A DNA stretch of 64,000 nt, from NCBI RefSeq assembly GCF_015845845.1, contig NZ_LDIG01000153.1, positions 1 through 64,000 of the forward strand. Direction: 5' to 3'. Made by a program: the position numbers and the translations under genes. This document shows positions 25,775-35,230 of this stretch, piece by piece; within the stretch, counting starts at the first letter, position 1, and the number at the start of each line of letters is the position of its first letter. This stretch comes from Paenibacillus dendritiformis. Lineage in GTDB: Bacteria; Bacillota; Bacilli; Paenibacillales; Paenibacillaceae. Under the pieces are notes generated by a model. The model did no database searches. It had not been told where the DNA came from and was given only the letters and a program-made list of their open reading frames with translations.

Positions 25775-27998
25775 GTCGCATCCTATGTGGATGCGTGGAT
25801 TGAAATATTGCGGTGTAGTGCGACCCCCAAGGCCGGTCGGGTCGCATCCTATGTGGATGCGTGGATTGAAATATCGACTGGAATCCGCAAGTCTTCGTAA
25901 ACAACATGTCGCATCCTATGTGGATGCGTGGATTGAAATATCGAATACCCCGCTTACTCTCGCCTACAAACGATGTCGCATCCTATGTGGATGCGTGGAT
26001 TGAAATGCGATATTCAACGCTCAGCTCCGCTAGTTCATCGGTCGCATCCTATGTGGATGCGTGGATTGAAATGTACCCTCCGCGCTTGAAGTTCGATCCC
26101 CATCGGTCGCATCCTATGTGGATGCGTGGATTGAAATCGCCGCAACAGTCGTTCGCAGTTTGCGCACAAGTCGCATCCTATGTGGATGCGTGGATTGAAA
26201 TGGAAAAGCTCACGAGTAATGGAGATCGCATCCTCGTCGCATCCTATGTGGATGCGTGGATTGAAATTTTAGAGGGGGCCGTAGGCCCCACATGTGTTAC
26301 TTGTCGCATCCTATGTGGATGCGTGGATTGAAATCAAAAAGGCGGCATAGAACCTTGCCTTCTCGGCATAGGTCGCATCCTATGTGGATGCGTGGATTGA
26401 AATGTCTCGCACTCGACAAGCCTGCGCATGATATCGAGGTCGCATCCTATGTGGATGCGTGGATTGAAATTGTGTAGATGAATTGCGCCGTGTCTCGGTC
26501 GAACGTCGCATCCTATGTGGATGCGTGGATTGAAATTGTTCAATCCATTTCGCAAGTCCTACGATTATTGTCGCATCCTATGTGGATGCGTGGATTGAAA
26601 TCAGGTCTGCGATGATGTCTTGATAATCGCGAAGCGTCGCATCCTATGTGGATGCGTGGATTGAAATCGGATCCAGTCCAACGAAGAGACGAACGCGCAA
26701 ATGTCGCATCCTATGTGGATGCGTGGATTGAAATAAACTCTAAACGGGAGGTGATGGGCCATGTCGAAGTCGCATCCTATGTGGATGCGTGGATTGAAAT
26801 GCGCAAGGTTGGACGAATTGATTGAGCGTGAGGAAGGTCGCATCCTATGTGGATGCGTGGATTGAAATCACACGCCGATGAGCAAACGAAATTGATATTC
26901 CGTCGCATCCTATGTGGATGCGTGGATTGAAATTCGTTGGTACGATGGTATCCGCGACCGGTCTACTGTCGCATCCTATGTGGATGCGTGGATTGAAATT
27001 TCTTCCCGGAAAGCTACGGATATTACCGATTCGGTCGCATCCTATGTGGATGCGTGGATTGAAATTTGATGCGTTGTGTCTGTTTCTCGCACCATTCGCG
27101 TCGCATCCTATGTGGATGCGTGGATTGAAATGCGAAGTGCTTGGCGTTGATATTTCGGATATAATCGTCGCATCCTATGTGGATGCGTGGATTGAAATGC
27201 CTTTTGCTGCTCAATTTTCGCGTTGACGTTATCGGTCGCATCCTATGTGGATGCGTGGATTGAAATCGTGCGCGCGGCCAGGTCTTTAATATCGTCGCGT
27301 GTCGCATCCTATGTGGATGCGTGGATTGAAATGTCAGCAGTGTGATACGCTCCATGAGGCCGGCTGGTCGCATCCTATGTGGATGCGTGGATTGAAATAC
27401 AACCGGATGAAAAAATTACTGACCATCATCTCGTCGCATCCTATGTGGATGCGTGGATTGAAATCGGGAGTGTCGATCGGCTGTCGCTCAACTGGAACCC
27501 GTCGCATCCTATGTGGATGCGTGGATTGAAATTGGAGCTGCTAAGGGGAATGCAAAGCAGCACGAAGTGTCGCATCCTATGTGGATGCGTGGATTGAAAT
27601 CAACTCCATGGCAGCCGACATATCCGACGAATACAGCGTCGCATCCTATGTGGATGCGTGGATTGAAATAAATCTTTTGTTGAGTCTAAGCAACCGACAA
27701 TTAATGTCGCATCCTATGTGGATGCGTGGATTGAAATAGTTTGCGCGAGGGGAGGTGAAGAGGCATGTCGGTCGCATCCTATGTGGATGCGTGGATTGAA
27801 ATATCGGGAGGTGACGAGATGGACGATAAAGAGCGTCGCATCCTATGTGGATGCGTGGATTGAAATCTTGTGTGGATACCACCGATGAACATTCCCGCTG
27901 TCGCATCCTATGTGGATGCGTGGATTGAAATGATCATCCCGCACGCCGCTTTATACACCAGTTTAGGTCGCATCCTATGTGGATGCGTGGATTGAAAT
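25775..27998 (+). CRISPR. CRISPR array 1: 34 repeats of 32 bp, 33 spacers
   Basis: The repeat begins GTCGCATCCTATGTGGATGC and ends GTGGATTGAAAT; CGCATCC and GGATGCG form a 7-bp stem around the loop TATGT. All 34 copies look identical. Spacers are 32-37 bp and I saw no duplicates. The repeat class is that usually found with type I-C, giving crRNAs with the 5' tag ATTGAAAT. Transcription is predicted left to right from leader 1. The last repeat (27967-27998) is intact, so the array may have been cut at its old end. Confidence 0.98.
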
Positions 27999-28187
27999 TT
28001 GCTCAATCCGCGCAACCACACCATGCTCGTCCCGTGATCCCTTGCTCTCTTCTTGAGTCAGTCAGGCCGATTAGTTGGAATACTCTGTTTGCCTGTGATA
28101 TATTGGGCAAAGGAATGGTAAGGCAGCCAACTAGAGTGAAGAGGGGATGCCCAAACACGAAATAAGAACGACAGTGCATTAACGACA
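27999..28187. other. Spacer-like tail and unique sequence between the two arrays
   Basis: The first ~35 bases after the last repeat of array 1 may be an orphan spacer. The rest has no gene and no similarity by eye to the sequence upstream of leader 1; the duplicated block begins only at 28188. Confidence 0.5.
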
Positions 28188-28358
28188 GGTGCGAATGTGA
28201 AGTGCACATGAAATCCCCGGGAGATTCGCACCAGATTTATTAAAATATTATCCAATAAAGTTAATTTATTCTGGTTTATTGAAGCTAAACTGATTTGTTT
28301 TCTCGAAGTTTTCAACCATCAAACGGCTTTTTTGGTGTGTTTTGTGTTATTTTTCGCT
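28188..28358 (+). promoter_or_regulatory. CRISPR leader 2 (duplicate of leader 1)
   Basis: 171 bp with the same opening hairpin (GGTGCGAAT 28188-28196, ATTCGCACC 28224-28232) and the same last 10 bases before the repeat as leader 1. Differences cluster in the 50 bases nearest the array; the TATAAT of leader 1 reads TGTGTT here. This suggests separate or weaker transcription of array 2. Confidence 0.8.
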
Positions 28359-30979
28359 GTCGCATCCTACGCGGATGCGTGGATTGAAATGTAATCGAGA
28401 TAATAAAACGGATCAATCACGACAAGTCGCATCCTACGCGGATGCGTGGATTGAAATCACAAGATGTAGTCGATCTGCACAAGTCGGTCGTGTCGCATCC
28501 TACGCGGATGCGTGGATTGAAATCAATCCGGGCTTTTGTTTTTTGAAGGCAGGATGGAGTCGCATCCTACGCGGATGCGTGGATTGAAATGCGCGTCGTT
28601 CGAGCGCGTGCCTCGCCAGATGATGGTCGCATCCTACGCGGATGCGTGGATTGAAATGCTTGTTTTTACCGCAAGATTTACGGCGATTTAGCCGTCGCAT
28701 CCTACGCGGATGCGTGGATTGAAATCACAACGCCGTTTCCGCTCGCCCCCGGATCTTTAGTCGCATCCTACGCGGATGCGTGGATTGAAATCTTCTATGA
28801 TTACCTCCCCAAGCGCGAAAGCGTAGTCGCATCCTACGCGGATGCGTGGATTGAAATGTCCCTTCTAACTGAATTACCTTACACTAATATTGTCGCATCC
28901 TACGCGGATGCGTGGATTGAAATAGTATCTGGACAATGAAACCTTCTGCAAGAAGGTCGCATCCTACGCGGATGCGTGGATTGAAATCGTCGCTCGCTCA
29001 ATCGGATAACCTTCAACTCCCGTCGCATCCTACGCGGATGCGTGGATTGAAATCGGCTGGGCTGGCCGCACGGATGAGCGACGATGCGCGTCGCATCCTA
29101 CGCGGATGCGTGGATTGAAATATTTGAGGGGGAACATGTAAATGGTGGACAAATGTCGCATCCTACGCGGATGCGTGGATTGAAATCACGCTCATGATAC
29201 CGTCGAGAGCGTGTTGCTGGGCGTCGCATCCTACGCGGATGCGTGGATTGAAATGCCATCTATATCCGGTGATGACTGGGTACACGTTGTCGCATCCTAC
29301 GCGGATGCGTGGATTGAAATCATTTGGTCGAGAAGCGTTTCATTCCAACCCCCGTCGCATCCTACGCGGATGCGTGGATTGAAATCATCGATTGTTTCCT
29401 CCATCCTATTTCAAGTAGTGTCGCATCCTACGCGGATGCGTGGATTGAAATCGTACATCTATTACATCCTCCCCGCGTACGCCCGCGTCGCATCCTACGC
29501 GGATGCGTGGATTGAAATAGCTGAGCCCGGCCACCGCCGAGAAGTACCGGGCGGGTCGCATCCTACGCGGATGCGTGGATTGAAATGTGGTAAGCGTCAC
29601 GGTTCCTACCGTCCGGATCTCGTCGCATCCTACGCGGATGCGTGGATTGAAATAGCGTCGAGACGATCAACGCACAGCACGAATTTTAGTCGCATCCTAC
29701 GCGGATGCGTGGATTGAAATCGTGAGCCAGCTCCGGGAATACAATCGAGGCGTCCAGTCGCATCCTACGCGGATGCGTGGATTGAAATGTCAGAACGGAT
29801 ACGTCGATTCACAAGCACTTTTCGTCGCATCCTACGCGGATGCGTGGATTGAAATCTGCAAGGAGGAATCCGATCATGCAAGCAACCATCGTCGCATCCT
29901 ACGCGGATGCGTGGATTGAAATATCAATGAGCATCTGCGCCCGGTGATAGATGAGTGTCGCATCCTACGCGGATGCGTGGATTGAAATTAATCATCTCGT
30001 CAATAAACTGACGCCGAAGGGTCGCATCCTACGCGGATGCGTGGATTGAAATCCCCAGCGCCGTAATGCCCCAACCAACAGGGCCAGTCGCATCCTACGC
30101 GGATGCGTGGATTGAAATTTCAGCTCGGCAAAAAGATGGAGACCGCGCTTGGTAGTCGCATCCTACGCGGATGCGTGGATTGAAATGGCTCCTTTTTCTC
30201 GTAGGTCGACTCGTCGAATAGGGTCGCATCCTACGCGGATGCGTGGATTGAAATCCGTTTGCAACCTTGATCCCAACGCCCTCCTTTGCGTCGCATCCTA
30301 CGCGGATGCGTGGATTGAAATGGGAACCTGAAGGGCAAGGTCTGGAAAGGCAGCGTCGCATCCTACGCGGATGCGTGGATTGAAATTTTCTGGACGGAAT
30401 TTGCTCAATATCATATTTTAGTCGCATCCTACGCGGATGCGTGGATTGAAATTTCTGGGCTCCGGCACGGGAAAATTAGCCAATGCCGTCGCATCCTACG
30501 CGGATGCGTGGATTGAAATCGGCCCCAAATGGTATGGAAATAGAACCCTGCCCAGTCGCATCCTACGCGGATGCGTGGATTGAAATTTGATCCCTCGGTA
30601 TCGATAAATACCGGATTAGGGTCGCATCCTACGCGGATGCGTGGATTGAAATACCTGCTATGACAAACTGGTATGGGGCGATGTGCGTCGCATCCTACGC
30701 GGATGCGTGGATTGAAATTCGTCCGCTGCCGGTCCCTCCGAATGTGGATGGATGTCGCATCCTACGCGGATGCGTGGATTGAAATTCTTTACGCCCAGCA
30801 AGGTACCGTTCCCGCTGCAGTCGCATCCTACGCGGATGCGTGGATTGAAATCGCCTCAAGCCTATTTTCGATGTAGTATTCTCGCCGTCGCATCCTACGC
30901 GGATGCGTGGATTGAAATATCGTCGCGCTGAAGCTTGTCCAGTTCACGTTGCGTCGCATCCTACGCGGATGCGTGGATT
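28359..30979 (+). CRISPR. CRISPR array 2: 40 repeats of 32 bp (last one truncated), 39 spacers
   Basis: The repeat begins GTCGCATCCTACGCGGATGC and ends GTGGATTGAAAT; it differs from array 1 at two loop positions (loop TACGC instead of TATGT) while the stem CGCATCC/GGATGCG is unchanged. Copies 1-39 look identical; copy 40 (30953) keeps only the first 27 bases and marks the leader-distal end. Spacers are 33-36 bp. Orientation is the same as array 1 and as the cmr genes 620 bp downstream. Confidence 0.98.
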
Positions 30980-31599
30980 ATTCTTTAAACGCTGTTGAAG
31001 CACCGTGAAGGGGAAAAATGTCACATTCTAAGTAAATCCCTGCTAAACTGACTTGACGATGTTTATTTCTAATCGCTTGGTACAAAATCGTTGTTTTGAA
31101 ATGATATGGGTTTAAGGGATGAAGGGATGAAGCGGGAATCATGGGGATCTATGGCGAGAGCCGTAGAGCAAGAATCTTTCCAGTTCTCCTGCTTTTGTGA
31201 TCGCTTTATTTCCTTGGTTCCTTATCCGTGCCTATAAGGAATATTTCTTATATCGCGTTGAATACCCTGTGCCCCAACCCATCCCCAGCGGGATGGGTTC
31301 GTTCGCTGCGGAACGACGACTTATCCGCAGCTATTTCCCAACCTTGAATTAGTTGATTTTTCGCATTTCTTGGATGCTTCCCTCCTCTCCCTCCATTGTG
31401 TGCGGAACTTGTCGAATCTCAACGTTTCACGTTATCGGTTCCTTCTCTCCCGACTATTTTTTAAGCCTTATGTTCCTTCACTCTTTCATATGTCACAATT
31501 TAGCGAAATTTTTACAATTATAACTCTCACTCTCTCCACAATATGGTATTATAATATTGTTTGATAAGTTAATTTCAGGTGTGAATGGGAGGAAGAAGG
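30980..31599. other. Gene-free region between array 2 and the cmr operon
   Basis: No gene recognised. It contains two adjacent perfect hairpins at 31276-31315 (listed separately) and a -10-like TATAAT at 31550-31555 in an AT-rich stretch before the first cmr-operon gene; no good -35 is visible at the right distance. Confidence 0.5.
31276..31315. other. Two adjacent inverted repeats, possible array terminator or structured RNA
   Basis: AACCCATCCC (31276-31285) pairs perfectly with GGGATGGGTT (31290-31299) around a 4-base loop, followed at once by CGTTC (31300-31304) pairing with GAACG (31311-31315). No T-run follows, so a standard intrinsic terminator is doubtful. Confidence 0.5.
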
Positions 31600-32532
31600 A
31601 TGCCAACCGAAGTAGAACGCCGTAAACCCGAAACGGAGATCAAAACGATAAACGACATTATTCACAACTATGTCGAAACCGAGCGTTCCATGGTGAGTCA
31701 ATTATTTTTCAAGCATCAGCATGGAAGTTCAATTGGGGGATTTCGTGAGGAAATATGGAAGGAGTTTTTCCAGCAGGTCGTTCCCCGCAAATTTGTTGTT
31801 GAACAATCTGTGTTTATTATTGACTCGTTTGGACAAGTGTCGAATGAGGTCGATCTTGCCATCTTTGATGAAACGTATACGCCCTATATTTTTCGCAAGG
31901 GGAAATTAAAATTTGTTCCGATTGAAGCGGTTGCGGTAGCAGTTGAGTGCAAAAGTTTATCGGCTAACTATGACAATTTGAAAAAATGGAAAGAGAGCAT
32001 GACAGATCTGAAGACGTCCCGCAATGCCATTGCGAGAATGCATAGTTATATCGCCACCGAAAATCTTGAACATAAATCAACCCAAACAGGTACAAGACCG
32101 TTGCTTGTTTATTGTTATATGGGCGAAGAGCAGCCTAAAAATGCCGGGCTGTTCGATTTTGCCTTGCGGGCTGATAAGGAGCATTGCCGCATCTCGATCC
32201 ATCGTAATGATGAGCTATGCACGCTAAAGGAATGGTTTAATTCATTGAACCATAGTGATCCCGAAGTGAAAGATAGCTTGGTTAATGAAGGAACAGGGTT
32301 CGAGAACGAGTCGAGTGAACAAAAACGGAGAACAAACTATTCCCTGGATGAATATCGGGTTTTTGCTGGCAATCAACAGGAAGTCTCGTTGTTGTCGTTC
32401 AACTTCCAGCTTAACCAGCTTCTGATGCTGATCAATAATCCTATGCTGTTTCCGCACAAAGCGTATGTGGATTTGTTTAACAAGAACACATGGATGGCTA
32501 CCAAGGCAGGCGTTGGGGAGGCTGCTCCATGA
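31600..32532 (+). CDS. PD-(D/E)XK nuclease-like protein (DUF6602-like) at the head of the cmr operon
   Basis: 310 aa from ATG 31600 (GGAGG 7 nt upstream; ATG 31585 has a weaker site). Residues 46-120 follow the DUF6602 pattern I recall: a helix GGFREEIWKEFFQQVVPRKF, a strand VFIIDSFGQVSNEVDLAIFD and VPIEAVAVAVECKS. E50/E51, D85 and E116-x-K118 fit a PD-(D/E)XK nuclease core. The C-terminal half is unassigned. Its stop overlaps the cmr1 start (ATGA 32529), so it is coupled to the effector complex. No CARF or SAVED-like domain is visible. I infer an accessory nuclease of the type III-B system; it is not proven to be active. Confidence 0.7.
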   Translation: MPTEVERRKPETEIKTINDIIHNYVETERSMVSQLFFKHQHGSSIGGFREEIWKEFFQQVVPRKFVVEQSVFIIDSFGQVSNEVDLAIFDETYTPYIFRKGKLKFVPIEAVAVAVECKSLSANYDNLKKWKESMTDLKTSRNAIARMHSYIATENLEHKSTQTGTRPLLVYCYMGEEQPKNAGLFDFALRADKEHCRISIHRNDELCTLKEWFNSLNHSDPEVKDSLVNEGTGFENESSEQKRRTNYSLDEYRVFAGNQQEVSLLSFNFQLNQLLMLINNPMLFPHKAYVDLFNKNTWMATKAGVGEAAP

Positions 32533-33470
32533 AGACATGCACTTTGAATTGTACGATTATCAGTCCCATGTTCAGCTATGGGAACCAGCGTGCCGAATTG
32601 CGGCCTACCGAATTGAAGGGCCTTATGCGTTACATGTTCAGAGCGGCGATTCTTGAGCCGGATACAGAGGAATTGTATGAGTTGGAATCGAAATATTTTG
32701 GCAACGCTGAAAAAGTTGCTTCTCCCGTTCGGCTGCAGTTCAAACCACCAACGCTGCCGGTGATTAGCCAAGATTTTTTGTTACATAGAAAAAATAAGCA
32801 GGACGGTTTCCTGCGCGATACCACCTTTCAGCTTGTAATTCGAACAGGGCAAAAAACGAATATCAAGGAATATGAGGAATGGATAGCCCTGTCTCTTGTA
32901 TTGGGAGGAATGGGCAAGCGAACCCGCCGAGGGAGAGGTTGTGTCGCGCTCGATGAACATCATCAACATAGTGTCCCCAAGGACCAGTTGCTGACTTGGA
33001 TTGCCAAGAAACTGAACAATTGGAACCACAAAGCAGGCATCACCAACAGTGCGGCTTGCGGCTATTTTCCCTATCGAGTCATGGACGATCATACAATAGA
33101 AACGGCTGAAACGGTCGATCTGAACGGGTTCTGCCGCCCTGTCATCGAAAAAATTATCCTTGGCAAGGAAATCAAGGACATAGATAAATTTCTGGGAGTT
33201 GTGGACGGAGCAACTCATACTCATCGCATAAATGAGCTTAAACTTAAGCCGCACAAGAAGAGATTCGCTACAGGATTTGCCGCCGGGACGTCACGATTCG
33301 CTTCCTCTGTCATTGTCAGTGTAACGCGAACCGCCGATCAGATACTGCTGCCGGTGTATACGTATGTCAGGGCCATCTATCAGAAAGACGATCAGAAAAA
33401 CGATGTTTTTGATACCGATTATAAAGAGCGCGATACATTCATCTCAATTATCGAGGGGGGAGAATATTGA
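32529..33470 (+). CDS. cmr1: Type III-B CRISPR RAMP protein Cmr1
   Basis: 313 aa from ATG 32529. It starts KTCTLNCTIISPMFSYGNQRAELRPTELKGLMRYMFRAAI, the Cmr1 N-terminal RAMP fold with the family ELRPTELKG segment, and has GGMGKRTRRGRGCV, the Gly/Arg-rich loop of Cmr1. Cmr1 caps the 3' end of the crRNA-bound complex and helps recognise the target. It overlaps both neighbours by 4 bp. Length is near the family norm. Confidence 0.9.
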   Translation: MKTCTLNCTIISPMFSYGNQRAELRPTELKGLMRYMFRAAILEPDTEELYELESKYFGNAEKVASPVRLQFKPPTLPVISQDFLLHRKNKQDGFLRDTTFQLVIRTGQKTNIKEYEEWIALSLVLGGMGKRTRRGRGCVALDEHHQHSVPKDQLLTWIAKKLNNWNHKAGITNSAACGYFPYRVMDDHTIETAETVDLNGFCRPVIEKIILGKEIKDIDKFLGVVDGATHTHRINELKLKPHKKRFATGFAAGTSRFASSVIVSVTRTADQILLPVYTYVRAIYQKDDQKNDVFDTDYKERDTFISIIEGGEY

Positions 33471-35230
33471 GCGACGCATTGTTTTTGTTCACGATCGGTC
33501 CGGTAAAATCATTGATCGAGCAATCCAGAAAAACAAGGGATCTGTATGCGGGAAGCTTCCTGCTATCTTATCTGCTATCCGGGGCGATAGAGGAGCTGGA
33601 CAAGCAGAGCGAAGATGTGGACATCATTTTTCCCTCCCGTCACAAGGATACGAATATACCGAATCGACTTGTTGCTATTGTGAAGGGCTACGGTCCAGAG
33701 GAGCAAAAGAAGCTCGGACGAATGCTTGCCCGGAACGTCCAGGATCGTTTCATGGACATTTGCAGAGATGTTTTTCGCAGGGCGGGCGTGACGCCGAATC
33801 GCTGGGCGCTAGAGCAATTAGAACGGTTTCTGGAAGTTTATTGGGTGTTTGAACCGCTTGAACGGTATGAATCATCTTATAAGCAGTTGATCCAGAGCAT
33901 GAATAGCATCAAAAGATTGCGCGTCTTTACGCAAAGCAACGAGCTTTACGGCCGCAAATGCGCGATTTATCCGGAATACAATGCCATTTTTATTAAGAGA
34001 ACAAGAGAAGGCAAGCTTCCTGATTTTGTAGTGCCGGATCATGCAGTGGACGTGTCCAGCGTTCCGGCTTGCATGTATGCGCTAAAACCGGGGGAAGGCC
34101 TGTCGGCCATTGCGTTCGTCAAGCGAATGCTGCATCTGTTGACTGAGCCTGAAGCCGGGGAGAAGGCGGCATTAAGCGGATATCGGTTGAACATCTCATC
34201 GGTCGCTTATATGCTTCTGCACAGCCGACTGGGTTCGTCTTACGCGGACAAGCTGGCACGGTTGAAGGATGAAGCATCGGAAGCGCTTTTTGATCTGCAA
34301 AATGGGCAGACGCTTTCCACCGAAGAATACAGTCCGGACAGTATCGACATCGCACTAAAGTTATACCGCGAAATACATAACCAGTACCGCATCAGTCCCT
34401 ACTATGCTCTCGTTAAATTTGACGGCGACGGCATGGGCAGATTGTACCAGGATTATGCGGATAGAGCTGCGCATCGGCAGTTGAGTCAGGATATCAGTCA
34501 TTTTGCTTCCAATGTCAGGGCAATCATTGCCGAGCATCGCGGCATATGCATCTATGCAGGCGGCGAAGATTTTTTAGGCTTCCTTCCTTTGGATACGCTA
34601 TTCTCCGCGCTATTGAAATTGCGCGAGGAGTTTTCTCTTCAGGTAAGGGCTCCTTTGGGCCACCCGAAGCCTTTAACGTTTTCGGCGGGCATTGCCATTG
34701 CCCATCTTATGCAGCCGCTTCAGGAGGTTCTTGCCCGAACGGGAGAACTGGAATCGCTGGCTAAGGGGATTGATGAGGATAAGGATTCGTGTGCGTCGTC
34801 CAACGATGCCTGTACGGCGGCCAAAAATGCGTTTGCGATTGAACTGATGAAGCGCAGTGGAGAAAATGTAACGATCAAAAATAAGTTTGGCGAGAAAGGG
34901 GAAAACCTGCAAGTTTTGCAACATGCGCTGGCCGCGATAACGAACAAGCAGGATTCCAAAGCGTTCATCCATAACTTATCCAGAATGCTCGCCCGGTTGC
35001 AAGACAAGGACGAGCACCCTCTGGATGCTGTCGTTCGGGTGCTGATTCGGCAAGCGTATCAGCGTGCCAATCCGGGCATGGGACGGGATGAGCGCGATCA
35101 GCATACGGAACGATTTTATGCGCTGTATCAGGCGTTCGGCGCCAACATTTCCCGCTTTATCCCGGTGTTGCAAATGACGGCATTTTTATCACGGGAGGTG
35201 GATCCATGTTATATGCCATCGATGCGGTAG
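33467..35230 (+). CDS. cmr2: Type III-B Cas10 protein Cmr2, HD-less, GGED variant
   Basis: 587 aa. It opens directly with the first palm-associated segment (FTIGPVKSLIEQSRKTRDLYAGSFLLS), so the N-terminal HD nuclease domain of many Cas10 proteins is absent. The cyclase palm has DGDGMG (319-324) and YAGGEDFLGF with GGED at 365-368 instead of GGDD. The zinc-ribbon-like spot GRKCAIYPEYNAIF (162-175) retains only one cysteine. Cmr2 is the large subunit that senses target RNA and, when active, makes cyclic oligoadenylates. D319/D321 and E367/D368 remain acidic, so activity is possible but uncertain. It overlaps cmr1 and cmr3. Confidence 0.9.
   Translation: MSDALFLFTIGPVKSLIEQSRKTRDLYAGSFLLSYLLSGAIEELDKQSEDVDIIFPSRHKDTNIPNRLVAIVKGYGPEEQKKLGRMLARNVQDRFMDICRDVFRRAGVTPNRWALEQLERFLEVYWVFEPLERYESSYKQLIQSMNSIKRLRVFTQSNELYGRKCAIYPEYNAIFIKRTREGKLPDFVVPDHAVDVSSVPACMYALKPGEGLSAIAFVKRMLHLLTEPEAGEKAALSGYRLNISSVAYMLLHSRLGSSYADKLARLKDEASEALFDLQNGQTLSTEEYSPDSIDIALKLYREIHNQYRISPYYALVKFDGDGMGRLYQDYADRAAHRQLSQDISHFASNVRAIIAEHRGICIYAGGEDFLGFLPLDTLFSALLKLREEFSLQVRAPLGHPKPLTFSAGIAIAHLMQPLQEVLARTGELESLAKGIDEDKDSCASSNDACTAAKNAFAIELMKRSGENVTIKNKFGEKGENLQVLQHALAAITNKQDSKAFIHNLSRMLARLQDKDEHPLDAVVRVLIRQAYQRANPGMGRDERDQHTERFYALYQAFGANISRFIPVLQMTAFLSREVDPCYMPSMR

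Noticed and set aside
26268-26302. Spacer with an internal GC hairpin (GGGGCC, GTA, GGCCCC) taken as a terminator inside array 1
   Set aside because: It has spacer length, lies between perfect repeats and lacks a T-run; it is most simply a phage-derived spacer.
25758-30876. Many short frames reading WMRGLK, VASYVDAWIE or similar
   Set aside because: They are translations of the CRISPR repeats, not genes.
25775-30979. A single 74-repeat CRISPR array
   Set aside because: A duplicated leader at 28188-28358 and unique sequence separate two arrays, each with its own repeat variant.
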